This document shows positions 5,388-12,871 of a DNA stretch of 17,018 nucleotides, piece by piece. The notes under the pieces are model-generated. The model was given only the letters and a program-made list of their open reading frames with translations, was not told the origin of the DNA and did not search any database. Every line of letters begins with the position of its first letter. Within the stretch, counting starts at the first letter, position 1. The stretch is from Crenothrix polyspora. GTDB taxonomy: Bacteria; Pseudomonadota; Gammaproteobacteria; Methylococcales; Methylomonadaceae. The translations under genes were made by a program, and so were the position numbers. The stretch spans positions 1 through 17,018 of the forward strand of contig CAMDOP010000034.1 of assembly GCA_945903675.1 (NCBI GenBank), read 5' to 3'.

Positions 5388-6327
5388 TTTTTAATAGGTT
5401 TTCCAGTTGAGCCGGTAAGGGCGCTGAAATAGTCATCTGCTCACCGGTAACAGGATGCTGAAAGTTTAGTGTTTTTGCATGTAAAAACATGCGTTTATAG
5501 CCTTTTACTTTAAAGGTTTTATTGACTTCATCGAAGCCATAGCGATCGTCTCCAATAATAGGGTGGCCAAGGCTTGCGGCATGAACCCGAATTTGATGCG
5601 TGCGTCCTGTTTTAGGAGACGCTTCAACTAATGTGGCATTAGCAAATAACTTGATACGACGAAATAAAGTTTCAGCGGATTTACCAGCCGGACTAATGAC
5701 TACGATGCGCTCGCCCCCTTTGCCGGCATTTTTAAGTAGTGGTGCGGTGACTATTAATTTCTTTCTATTCCATTGGCCTGAGAGTAGGGCTTGATACGTT
5801 TTTTGTATCTGGCTATTTCTAAACAGTTCTTGCAATAACCGTAAGGCACTGCGTTTTTTTGCGATTAATAAACAGCCAGAGGTATCTTTATCAAGGCGAT
5901 GGACGAGTTCTAAAAAGCGAGCTTCAGGTCTGAGTTGGCGAAAGCCTTCGATAATGCCAGAGCTAACTCCGCTGCCTCCATGAACGGCAAATCCTGCTGG
6001 CTTGTTAATGATAATGAAACCTTCGTCTTCATATAAGATGCCATCGAGTAACGCTGCCTGCAAACCTTGTGGTATGTAAGTCTCTTCGCTACGTTCGGCA
6101 ACTCTAACTGGAGGTACTCTGACGATATCTCCGGCAACTAGGCGGTATTTAACATCGACTCTACCCTTATTGACTCTAACTTCGCCTTTACGGACGATGC
6201 GGTAAATATGGCTTTTAGGCACGCCTTTTAAGCGCGCGATTAAAAAATTATCAAGTCTTTGGTCGCAATTATCTTCAGTAATTTCTACATAGACAACTTT
6301 TGGTAACACGTTTTCTGGTATGTTCAT
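5371..6327 (-). CDS. rluC: 23S rRNA pseudouridine(955/2504/2580) synthase RluC
   Basis: RluC converts three uridines of 23S rRNA to pseudouridine. I start at the ATG at 6327, giving 318 residues that begin MNIPENV, very close to the E. coli length of 319. A longer frame opening with TTG at 6405 has no matching N-terminus. An S4 RNA-binding domain spans about residues 24-75 (QRLDNFL, GVPKSHIYRIVRKGEVRVNKGR). The catalytic domain follows, with LELVHRLDKDTSG carrying nucleophile Asp146, and GRTHQIRVH later. Similarity to E. coli RluC is high throughout, which separates it from RluD. It is the first gene of the operon and is divergent from rne, as in E. coli. Confidence 0.95.
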   Translation of the reverse strand: MNIPENVLPKVVYVEITEDNCDQRLDNFLIARLKGVPKSHIYRIVRKGEVRVNKGRVDVKYRLVAGDIVRVPPVRVAERSEETYIPQGLQAALLDGILYEDEGFIIINKPAGFAVHGGSGVSSGIIEGFRQLRPEARFLELVHRLDKDTSGCLLIAKKRSALRLLQELFRNSQIQKTYQALLSGQWNRKKLIVTAPLLKNAGKGGERIVVISPAGKSAETLFRRIKLFANATLVEASPKTGRTHQIRVHAASLGHPIIGDDRYGFDEVNKTFKVKGYKRMFLHAKTLNFQHPVTGEQMTISAPLPAQLENLLKNEATI

Positions 6328-6826
6328 GGTGCAAATAATAACAGTATTTAGGATGTTTGATGCTTTAAAATTGATGTAATGCAATAAGGTTGTTATATTA
6401 GGCAAGTTTTTAAGGAAAACAGACTTTACGCTCTACAGCTTTAAGTTTTAAAACTGGTTTAGAGCGACTTAATGACGATTAAAATACACGCATGTGATTA
6501 ACGATTCATTATAAGATTTTCGGGTTCATCGTACGACCCTAGACGCACGATTTTTTAATACCTGTTTTAAAACAGAATTTACCCATCAAGACTGAGAACC
6601 ATTAACTTAGCATCTGTCCCGCGCCCAAATCGTGGCTTTTTGTTGACTTAAAATAGCAACAAAGCTGGCGCAGATGACGGAATATAAGGCCGTATCAACT
6701 AAGATGATTGTGTTATTGTTAGAAAATCGCATCGTGTTTATATAATGATAAGCACTGGATGCACTAACCCAACCAGTCTGATTCAGTAAAGTCTGACAAT
6801 GGAGCAGGAAACAACAAGGATATAAA
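6328..6826. promoter_or_regulatory. Divergent rluC/rne control region and rne leader
   Basis: About 500 gene-free bases separate the divergent rluC and rne starts. In E. coli the corresponding region includes the long rne 5' leader, whose hairpins let RNase E repress its own synthesis. Visible structures here are CGCTCTA/TAGAGCG (6429-6466) enclosing the palindrome AGTTTTAAAACT, the palindrome CTGTTTTAAAACAG (6562-6575), and a bulged hairpin GCTTTTTGTTG (6635-6645) with CAACAAAGC (6657-6665) and an AU-rich loop. The last is a possible RNase E target if transcription starts upstream of it. A short minus-strand frame at 6607-6852 is not considered a gene. Confidence 0.5.
6715..6746 (+). promoter_or_regulatory. 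Probable rne promoter
   Basis: A perfect TATAAT lies at 6741-6746. Upstream candidates are TTAGAA with 16 bases of spacing or TTGTTA with 19 bases, neither ideal. Start of transcription near 6753 would give a leader of about 75 bases. Additional upstream rne promoters are possible. Confidence 0.45.
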
Positions 6827-9223
6827 ATGAAAAGAATGCTTATCAATGCCACGCAGGCAGAAGAACTGCGAGTTGCTTTGGTAGACGGCCAAAAACTCTA
6901 TGATTTTGATATAGAAGTACCGTCAAAAGAACAAAAGAAATCTAACATTTACAAGGGCATCATTACTCGGGTAGAACCTAGTTTAGAAGCGGCATTTATT
7001 AACTATGGTGCTGATAAGCATGGTTTTTTGCCTTTTAAAGAAATTTCTCCGCTTTATCGTCAGCTTCAAGAAGGTGCTGAGACTGATGGTCGTAGACCGG
7101 CTATTAAAGACCTTATTAAAGAAGGTCAGGAAATACTGGTTCAAATTGAAAAAGAAGAGCGTGGCAATAAAGGCGCAGCTTTAACAACTTATATTAGCTT
7201 GGCAGGTACTTATTTAGTATTGATGCCTAACAACCCTAAGGCAGGTGGTATTTCAAGGCGTATAGAAGGCGAAACTCGCAGTGATTTACGCGAAGTGATG
7301 GCTTCTTTAGAAATCCCTGAAACGATGGGATTGATCGTCAGAACTGCCGGTTGTGGTAAAAATGCTGAAGAATTGCAATGGGATTTAAATTATCTGCTGC
7401 AATTATGGGAAGCTATTGATCGTTCGTCTAATGAACAAAAAGCACCCTTTTTAGTATTCCAAGAAAGCAACGTCATTATAAGAGCTTTACGTGACCATTT
7501 GCGTGGCAATATTGATGAAATATTGATTGATAATCCTGAGTCATTTGCTTTAGTTCAAGATTTCCTTAAGCAAGTTATGCCGCACTTCTTGCCTAAAGCT
7601 AAGTTGTATCAGGATGCGGTGCCTTTATTTAGCCGTTATCAGATTGAATCACAAATTGAAGTAGCCTATTGTCGGGAAGTTTCTTTACCTTCAGGTGGTT
7701 CATTGGTTATCGATCATACTGAAGCTTTAACATCAGTTGATATCAATTCTGCTCGTGCAACTAAAGGTAGTGATATTGAAGAAACAGCGCTGAATACTAA
7801 TTTAGAAGCTGCTGATGAAATTGCTCGTCAACTCAGATTGCGCGATTTAGGGGGCTTATTTGTTATCGATTTTATCGATATGATGTCTAATAAAAACCAG
7901 CGCACTGTTGAAAACCATTTGCGTGACGCTCTTAAAATAGATAGAGCTCGCATTCAAACAGGTCGTATTTCACGCTTCGGTTTGTTGGAGATGTCTAGGC
8001 AAAGAATGCGTCCATCATTGGGCGATTCTACGCAATTACCCTGTCCTCGTTGTAAAGGTCAAGGTACTATTCGTAATGTGGAATCTGTCGCTCTTTCGGT
8101 ATTGAGAATACTTGAAGAAGAAGCCATGAAAAAGGGTACCGAGAAAGTTATTGCTCATTTGCCTATCGAGTGCGCAACATTCTTGTTGAATGAAAAGCGT
8201 CATGCTATTGAACAAATTGAACAAAGACTTAAAATCGGCATTATCATTTTGCCTAGTAAGCATCTTGAAACCCCAGCTTATGATATTGAGCGCATTAAGG
8301 ATAAAGAATTCGGTGACGAGCGTCCTAGTTATTTGCAAATAAAGACAGAAGATATTGCTGTTCCTGATTTTGCTCAGCAAATTAAACCAAAAATTGAAAG
8401 AGCCGTCATTAAAGAATTTATGCATGATTCACCTGCGCCTGTTCAGGCTAAAAGTGAAGCTGCCAGTTTAATTAAGCGCTTTTGGAATAAATTATTAGGA
8501 TCAGATGCGGCTTCTGTTGTTGATGCTGGGGAAGACGTTAAAGTGCTGCCAGTACCTAGTTCTGAAAAGCCTCGTTTAGCGGAAGACGGTCAACCCAATC
8601 GCAATCGAAATAATAGACGTGGCGGTAGAAATCAAGGCCAAAGAAATCAAGAGCCGCGTCCACCACGTGCTCCGCAAGAGCTACGTCAAGAGCGTGCACC
8701 AAGAGAGCCTCGTCCAGAACGCGTAGCACAAGAGCCTCGCTCAGAAAATCTTACTCAAGTGCAAGAGGTTAAGCCAGAGCAAAATAAAGAACCTAGAGCT
8801 CGAAACATGAGAGGCCCTGGCCGAAATGTGAGGCGAAACTTGGCGCCAGCTAATGGTGCTGAAGAGGCTGGGTTGGATGCGGTTGAAACTCAACTACCTA
8901 TTGTTAATGATGGCCTGGTGGCTGAGTCTTCAGCGATAGCACAAGATGCCTCTGCTGATGATCAAACGAAGCCTGCTGCTAGAAAAAATAACAATCGTAG
9001 AGGGCCAAATCGTAGAAGGCCACGCAATCCAAACTATAAAAAAACAGAAGGTGAGGGTGATGCTGTCGTAGGTGATACCTCTCTTGTTGCCGTAGATAGT
9101 CGTAGTGAAGATCGTGGTTCACAATCTAGGTCATATAATAGTGAGTTCGCTGAGCGAGTAGAAAAAACAGAACCTTCAGAGCCGAAAGTTTCTGAGCCTA
9201 CCCCTAAAGCAGCCGAAGATTAA
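6827..9223 (+). CDS. rne: Ribonuclease E
   Basis: This endonuclease (798 residues) starts mRNA decay and processes rRNA and tRNA precursors. The catalytic half (about 1-520) is colinear with E. coli: S1 domain at about 36-125, 5'-sensor and RNase H-like parts, magnesium ligands Asp305 (TSVDINS) and Asp348 (FVIDFID), and the Zn-link CPRCKGQG with Cys406 and Cys409. An amphipathic helix at 547-558 (LIKRFWNKLLGS) probably attaches it to the inner membrane. The tail is disordered, with an Arg/Pro/Gln-rich RNA-binding region at about 585-690 built from imperfect EPR/QER repeats and a second basic patch near 720-745. The tail is shorter than in the 1061-residue E. coli enzyme. AAGGA at 6816-6820 is 6 bases before the ATG. 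RNase G is excluded by the long tail. Confidence 0.97.
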   Translation: MKRMLINATQAEELRVALVDGQKLYDFDIEVPSKEQKKSNIYKGIITRVEPSLEAAFINYGADKHGFLPFKEISPLYRQLQEGAETDGRRPAIKDLIKEGQEILVQIEKEERGNKGAALTTYISLAGTYLVLMPNNPKAGGISRRIEGETRSDLREVMASLEIPETMGLIVRTAGCGKNAEELQWDLNYLLQLWEAIDRSSNEQKAPFLVFQESNVIIRALRDHLRGNIDEILIDNPESFALVQDFLKQVMPHFLPKAKLYQDAVPLFSRYQIESQIEVAYCREVSLPSGGSLVIDHTEALTSVDINSARATKGSDIEETALNTNLEAADEIARQLRLRDLGGLFVIDFIDMMSNKNQRTVENHLRDALKIDRARIQTGRISRFGLLEMSRQRMRPSLGDSTQLPCPRCKGQGTIRNVESVALSVLRILEEEAMKKGTEKVIAHLPIECATFLLNEKRHAIEQIEQRLKIGIIILPSKHLETPAYDIERIKDKEFGDERPSYLQIKTEDIAVPDFAQQIKPKIERAVIKEFMHDSPAPVQAKSEAASLIKRFWNKLLGSDAASVVDAGEDVKVLPVPSSEKPRLAEDGQPNRNRNNRRGGRNQGQRNQEPRPPRAPQELRQERAPREPRPERVAQEPRSENLTQVQEVKPEQNKEPRARNMRGPGRNVRRNLAPANGAEEAGLDAVETQLPIVNDGLVAESSAIAQDASADDQTKPAARKNNNRRGPNRRRPRNPNYKKTEGEGDAVVGDTSLVAVDSRSEDRGSQSRSYNSEFAERVEKTEPSEPKVSEPTPKAAED

Positions 9224-9236
9224 GTCGGTGTAATAG

Positions 9237-9269
9237 CTCTCATGTGCTTAATTTTAAGTTTCATGAGAG
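9237..9269 (+). other. Hairpin downstream of rne
   Basis: CTCTCATG (9237-9244) and CATGAGAG (9262-9269) are a perfect 8-bp pair, and the loop contains a second palindrome, CTTAATTTTAAG. There is no T run directly after it, so it may be an mRNA 3'-end or processing hairpin rather than an intrinsic terminator. A second smaller inverted repeat, TTTAGCC/GGCTAAA (9334-9352), lies just before ffs. Confidence 0.45.
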
Positions 9270-9359
9270 TGTAGTTGGAGATTTTTAAGATGGCTATTGT
9301 GTTCTTGGGATTATTCAGACATAATAGCCTTCTTTTAGCCACATAGGCTAAAGCATAAT

Positions 9360-9471
9360 GGTGATCGTATCGGTCCTCTCGCAACGATACTCTGTAAACC
9401 CCGCCAGGTCCGGAAGGAAGCAACGGTAGCAGACGTTTCGTGTGCCGGGATGTGGCTGGTGCGATTACCGC
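9360..9471 (+). ncRNA. ffs: 4.5S signal recognition particle RNA
   Basis: This is the small bacterial SRP RNA that binds Ffh and directs co-translational protein targeting. The universally conserved domain IV is present: CAGGTCCGGAAGGAAGCA (9405-9422) with its GGAA tetraloop, and the returning strand TGTGCCGGGATG (9441-9452). CTCGCAACGATACTCTG at 9378-9394 also matches the 4.5S pattern of E. coli. The ends pair: GGTGATCG at 9360-9367 with CGATTACC at 9462-9469, one wobble, which sets the limits to within a few bases. No clear promoter consensus was found; CATAAT lies directly at the 5' end. No terminator separates it from dnaX 30 bases further on. Confidence 0.95.
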
Positions 9472-9500
9472 CCAATTCAGATACTACTTTCGAGCCTGCA

Positions 9501-11084
9501 ATGACTTATCAGGTTCTCGCCAGAAAATGGCGGCCCTCAAATTTCACAGAAGTTGTCGGACAAGAACATGTCGTCAAATCGTTAATAAACGCTTTGCAAC
9601 ATAATCGACTTCACCATGCCTATTTGTTTACGGGAACACGCGGTGTAGGTAAAACTACCATTGCTCGAATCCTAGCAAAATCAATTAATTGCGAAAATCT
9701 TCAAGACTTCAATCCTTGCGGTGTATGTAGTGTGTGCATAGCATTAAATGAGGGAAGATTCTTAGATTTAATCGAAGTCGATGCTGCCTCTCGTACTAAA
9801 GTTGAAGATACTCGAGACTTACTAGATAACGTGCAATATGCGCCCAATCATGGTCGCTATAAAGTTTATATTATTGATGAAGTTCATATGTTGTCTGGGC
9901 ATAGTTTTAATGCTCTGCTAAAAACACTTGAAGAACCGCCTCCGCACGTTAAATTTCTCTTAGCTACAACTGATCCGCATAAAATTCCTGTTACTATACT
10001 ATCTCGTTGTTTGCAGCTTAATCTTAAACAATTACTACCTGCTCAGATTTATACTCAAATGGCTTTTATACTAGAGCAAGAGGCCATTGAATTTGAAGCT
10101 CCCTCATTGAAATTATTATCTCGTGCTGCTGACGGCAGTATGCGTGATGGTTTAAGTTTGCTAGATCAAGCTATCGTTTATGGTAATGGTAAGGTGACGA
10201 CCTCAGAGGTTAGCGCAATGCTTGGAACTATTGCATTGCAACCGGTAACTGAGTTATTAGAGGCTCTCGCTGATGCTGATGCCATAACCCTTCTAAATAA
10301 AATCAATGAGATTGCTAATTTAATTCCTGACTTTAGCGGCTTATTGAAAGAAATATTAATTGTTTTACATCGTATCGCCTTGGTACAACAAATACCTACA
10401 GCTATAGATTATGAGTTTGATAACGAGGATATTTTAGCGTTATCAGCAAAATTCAGCTCAGAAGATGTGCAGCTTTATTATCAAATAGGTTTGGTGGGGC
10501 AAAAAGATTTAGATTTAGCACCTGATCCTCGTAGTGGCTTCGAAATGGTCATGTTACGTATGCTGTTATTTAAACCAGAAACACAGCATAAAACCGCTGC
10601 TACGCCCATAAAAGTTCCCAATGTAAAGGCTACGGCTTTAGCCCATGAGCAAGTCTCGGTTACACCTAGTGTTATTATGCCGGAAGTTTCTAAAAATGTT
10701 GTAACGGCTAATGAAGCTACTAATTGGCTGTCGATGATAGTAGCCATGAAGCTGGATGGTTTTACGCGTGAATTTGCTAATAATTGCGCATTGGAATCTA
10801 TTGATGATTTCGTTTGTAAGTTAATTATAGATCCCAGTCATATTCGACGTGCACGAGCAGAAGAGGCTCTACAAAAAGCCCTGCAAGCTTATTGCGGCAC
10901 TTCTGTTAAATTAGTTTTTATAGAAAAAAAAAACATCTTAGCGACTCCAGCGGTACTTTTAACTAAAGAGCGCGAAAATAAACAACAAGCGGCTGTTGAT
11001 GCAATTAATACGGATCTTACTATTCAGGCTTTAAAAGAAAATTTTGATGCACGTATTTTGCCTGGCACCATAGAGCCGGTCTAA
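9501..11084 (+). CDS. dnaX: DNA polymerase III subunits gamma/tau
   Basis: DnaX is the ATPase of the clamp loader; the long tau form also joins polymerase and helicase. I start at the ATG at 9501, giving 527 residues beginning MTYQVLARKWRPSNF, the family's standard N-terminus; the in-frame extension upstream lies within ffs. Walker A is GTRGVGKT (45-52), the zinc Cys are C64, C73, C76 and C79, Walker B is IIDEVHM (124-130), and the arginine finger is in SRC at 168-170. Domain III ends near 365, a short linker follows, and residues about 410-527 resemble the E. coli tau domain V that binds the polymerase alpha subunit. The protein is shorter than the 643-residue E. coli tau. A run of ten A (10924-10933) in codons 475-478 is a candidate slippage site. 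Confidence 0.96.
   Translation: MTYQVLARKWRPSNFTEVVGQEHVVKSLINALQHNRLHHAYLFTGTRGVGKTTIARILAKSINCENLQDFNPCGVCSVCIALNEGRFLDLIEVDAASRTKVEDTRDLLDNVQYAPNHGRYKVYIIDEVHMLSGHSFNALLKTLEEPPPHVKFLLATTDPHKIPVTILSRCLQLNLKQLLPAQIYTQMAFILEQEAIEFEAPSLKLLSRAADGSMRDGLSLLDQAIVYGNGKVTTSEVSAMLGTIALQPVTELLEALADADAITLLNKINEIANLIPDFSGLLKEILIVLHRIALVQQIPTAIDYEFDNEDILALSAKFSSEDVQLYYQIGLVGQKDLDLAPDPRSGFEMVMLRMLLFKPETQHKTAATPIKVPNVKATALAHEQVSVTPSVIMPEVSKNVVTANEATNWLSMIVAMKLDGFTREFANNCALESIDDFVCKLIIDPSHIRRARAEEALQKALQAYCGTSVKLVFIEKKNILATPAVLLTKERENKQQAAVDAINTDLTIQALKENFDARILPGTIEPV
10923..10934 (+). other. A10 homopolymer, possible slippage site in dnaX
   Basis: The codons GAA AAA AAA AAC contain ten consecutive A residues. 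A shift to the -1 frame (or one extra A in the transcript) reaches TAA at 10964, giving about 488 residues; the other shift meets TAG at 10939, giving about 479. Either product would lose the last 40-50 residues of the alpha-binding domain. dnaX genes of E. coli and Thermus use A-rich slippery runs, but further upstream. No strong downstream stem-loop is seen. Confidence 0.35.
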
Positions 11085-11111
11085 CACTAGAACACCATTA
11101 GAGGAAAGAAA

Positions 11112-11435
11112 ATGAAAAATGCCTTAGGCAATATCATGCAGCAAGCTCAAAAAATGCAGGAAGATTTTAAAAAAGCTCAAGAAGAGTTATCTCAAATGCA
11201 GGTGCTAGGAGAGTCGGGTGGTGGATTAGTCACTATTCTAATGACGGGTAAGCGCGAAGCAAGAAAAGTGACTATCGATGCATCATTATTAGCTGACGAT
11301 AAAGATATGCTTGAAGATTTAGTGGCTGCCGCTATTAATGATGCAGTTACCAAAGTGGCAAAAATGAAAAAAGAAAAAATGACCGATATTACTGCTGGTC
11401 TGCCATTGCCTCCAGGTTTTCAATTACCTTTCTGA
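11112..11435 (+). CDS. ybaB: YbaB/EbfC family nucleoid-associated protein
   Basis: A small DNA-binding protein (107 residues) that forms a tweezer-like dimer and coats the nucleoid. The N-terminal helix MKNALGNIMQQAQKMQEDF with a long coiled-coil-like stretch to about residue 30, then GESGGGLVTILMTGKREARKVTID and the ending GLPLPPGFQLPF, are all typical. AGAGGAAAG provides a good ribosome site shortly before the ATG. It is the middle gene of the conserved dnaX-ybaB-recR group, 27 bases behind dnaX and one base before recR. Confidence 0.95.
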   Translation: MKNALGNIMQQAQKMQEDFKKAQEELSQMQVLGESGGGLVTILMTGKREARKVTIDASLLADDKDMLEDLVAAAINDAVTKVAKMKKEKMTDITAGLPLPPGFQLPF

Positions 11436-11436
11436 T

Positions 11437-12036
11437 ATGCAAAAAAAAGGTGTGTTGGGGCAGTTAATACAAAATTTATGCATACTGCCTGGAGTAGGTC
11501 CAAAAACCGCCCAGCGCATGGCGTTTTATTTACTTCAGCGTAACCGTAATGGTGCAATGATACTGGCTGAAACGCTAGTAAATGCAATTGAAAATATAGG
11601 TCATTGCCAGCAGTGTCGCACTTTTACAGAGCAGCCTATCTGTGATATTTGTGCTGATGATTTAAGGGATATTTCGCTTATTTGTATAGTAGAAAGTCCC
11701 GCAGATGCTTGGGTTATTGATCAAGCTACTGCGTTTAAAGGCCATTATTTTGTGCTGCATGGTCGATTGTCGCCATTAGATGGTATAGGTCCTGATCAAC
11801 TTGGCTTAGATTCACTGGAGCAGCGCTTATCTTCTGGAGAAGTTAAAGAATTAATCTTAGCGACTAATTCAACTGTAGAAGGTGAGGCAACGGCCTATTT
11901 CATCGGTGAAATAGCTAAAAAACATCTGGTTCCAGCCAGTAGGATTGCTCACGGAGTCCCAATGGGCGGTGAACTTGAGTTTATTGATAGCAGTACTTTA
12001 TCTCATGCTTTTAATGGGCGAAGAGAAATTTCTTAA
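11437..12036 (+). CDS. recR: Recombination mediator RecR
   Basis: RecR (199 residues) works with RecF and RecO to load RecA onto gapped single-stranded DNA. The helix-hairpin-helix LPGVGPKTAQRMAF is at about 17-30. The C4 zinc motif has C57, C60, C69 and C72 (CQQC and CDIC). The Toprim domain runs from about 80 to 175, with ICIVESPADAW and LHGRLSPLDGIGPD, and the C-terminal AHGVPMGGELE is present. Length equals that of E. coli. The ATG is one base after the ybaB stop, so translation is likely coupled. Codons 2-4 contain a run of eight A, which is unusual but does not disturb the frame. Confidence 0.96.
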   Translation: MQKKGVLGQLIQNLCILPGVGPKTAQRMAFYLLQRNRNGAMILAETLVNAIENIGHCQQCRTFTEQPICDICADDLRDISLICIVESPADAWVIDQATAFKGHYFVLHGRLSPLDGIGPDQLGLDSLEQRLSSGEVKELILATNSTVEGEATAYFIGEIAKKHLVPASRIAHGVPMGGELEFIDSSTLSHAFNGRREIS

Positions 12037-12066
12037 TAAAGTTAATGCCAAGCGTTATGGGCGTTA

Positions 12067-12110
12067 GAGTGCAATAGCTTTAGCTATTGCTATTGCAGCT
12101 AAAACAGCTG
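12067..12110. repeat. Dispersed repeat with GCAATAGCT palindrome, copy 2
   Basis: GCAATAGCT (12071-12079), TT, AGCTATTGC (12082-12090), preceded by GAGT, matches 2057-2080 at 23 of 24 positions. It continues into a short second TATTGCAGCT copy and then AAAACAGCTG. It fills the gap between recR and the HIT gene and may act as a transcript boundary, although no T run follows. Confidence 0.7.
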
Positions 12111-12140
12111 ATTAATCAATAAATAAATAAGGGTAATGCT

Positions 12141-12479
12141 ATGAGCTCATGCTTATTTTGTAAAATGGTTGCTGGTGAAATTAAACCTGATGTAGTGTTT
12201 GAAGACGACACCGTCTTAGCCTTTAGAGATATCAATCCACAAGCCCCTGTGCATATATTAATTGTGCCTAAGAAGCATATTGCCACTTTAAATGATTTAG
12301 ATGATACCTTGCTTGCCGGTCAATTATTACAAACTGCCATCAAATTAGCTAAGCTGCAAGGTTTGTCAGATGAAGGTTATCGAACAGTTTTTAACTGTAA
12401 CTCTCATGGTGGGCAAGAAGTTTTTCATTTACATTTGCATCTACTCGGCGGTAGACAAATGAAGTGGCCGCCAGGTTAA
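12141..12479 (+). CDS. HinT-like histidine triad purine nucleoside phosphoramidase
   Basis: A soluble HIT-superfamily hydrolase of 112 residues that acts on AMP-lysine-type nucleoside phosphoramidates. The histidine triad is HLHLHLL with His96, His98 and His100, preceded by the usual GGQEV; His98 should be the nucleophile. The N-terminal CLFCKMVAGEIKPDVVFEDD, with Cys4 and Cys7, and the segment AFRDINPQAPVHILIVPKKH are typical of the HinT branch. The C-terminus LGGRQMKWPPG matches the family end, so the gene is complete. AAGGG at 12129-12133 lies 7 bases before the ATG. It appears to be a single-gene unit between a repeat element and the tRNA gene. Confidence 0.94.
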   Translation: MSSCLFCKMVAGEIKPDVVFEDDTVLAFRDINPQAPVHILIVPKKHIATLNDLDDTLLAGQLLQTAIKLAKLQGLSDEGYRTVFNCNSHGGQEVFHLHLHLLGGRQMKWPPG

Positions 12480-12541
12480 AAATAAACAAATAATAAATTG
12501 CGAGTATTTAGACTTGCTCTTTATGGTAAAATTCTAATATT

Positions 12542-12618
12542 GCCCTGATAGCTCAGCTGGATAGAGCGGTCCCCTCCTAAGGGACAGGTCGGTGGTTCGA
12601 ATCCACTTTGGGGCACCA
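12542..12618 (+). tRNA. tRNA-Arg (anticodon CCU)
   Basis: The sequence folds into a complete cloverleaf of 77 bases including an encoded CCA (12616-12618). The acceptor stem GCCCTGA pairs with TTGGGGC with two wobbles. The D arm is AGCTCAGCTGGATAGAGC. The anticodon stem GTCCC/GGGAC closes the loop CTCCTAA with anticodon CCT at 12576-12578, and the T arm has TTCGAAT. It reads the rare codon AGG. TAAAAT at 12527-12532 may be its -10 box, but no good -35 is seen. The 3' half of such tRNA genes is a frequent integrase attachment site, and accessory genes start right after it. Confidence 0.96.
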
Positions 12619-12767
12619 GCCAACTTTCATCAACTTAATGATGTTCAACTAATACCTTCCTATAGAGCTTGCTAAGCTAACAGAAACGTAGCGTTTTATT
12701 AACGTCTTTGTTTACTGATTTTTGGGAGTCCAAAGCAACATTCCATTTCGGAAAACTAAATCTCAAA

Positions 12768-12797
12768 TTGACTTTGTCTATAGTCGCTACATGCTAT
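12768..12797 (+). promoter_or_regulatory. Candidate promoter of the Type I modification operon
   Basis: TTGACT (12768-12773) is followed after 18 bases by TGCTAT (12792-12797), giving a leader of about 70 bases before hsdM. A second, perfect TTGACA at 12835-12840 has only a weak partner, AATAAG at 12857-12862. That one would start transcription almost at the ATG. Confidence 0.35.
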
Positions 12798-12871
12798 GCC
12801 GTTAATCTGAGAGAGTAGTCCTTACTAACAGCCATTGACATCTGGCATTAAATGAGAATAAGTAATAAACG

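Noticed and set aside
6328..6405. 26-codon N-terminal extension of rluC opening with TTG
   Set aside because: RluC homologues begin near the ATG at 6327, and the resulting 318 residues match the usual length.
6607..6852. 81-codon minus-strand frame with hydrophobic segments upstream of rne
   Set aside because: It overlaps the rne promoter, ribosome site and start codons, and has no recognisable family; its hydrophobicity reflects AT-rich leader DNA.
8036..8425. 129-codon minus-strand frame inside rne
   Set aside because: It is antisense to a well-conserved part of RNase E and is explained by that gene's codon pattern.
9220..9423. 67-codon minus-strand frame
   Set aside because: It lies antisense to ffs and the rne 3' hairpin and resembles no protein.
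9450..9500. N-terminal extension of dnaX
   Set aside because: These codons lie mostly in the conserved 3' part of the 4.5S RNA, and DnaX homologues begin at MTYQVLARKWRP (9501).
11437..11460. A8 run at the recR start as a regulatory slippage site
   Set aside because: The ATG and the downstream frame match RecR without any shift, and nothing else supports slippage.
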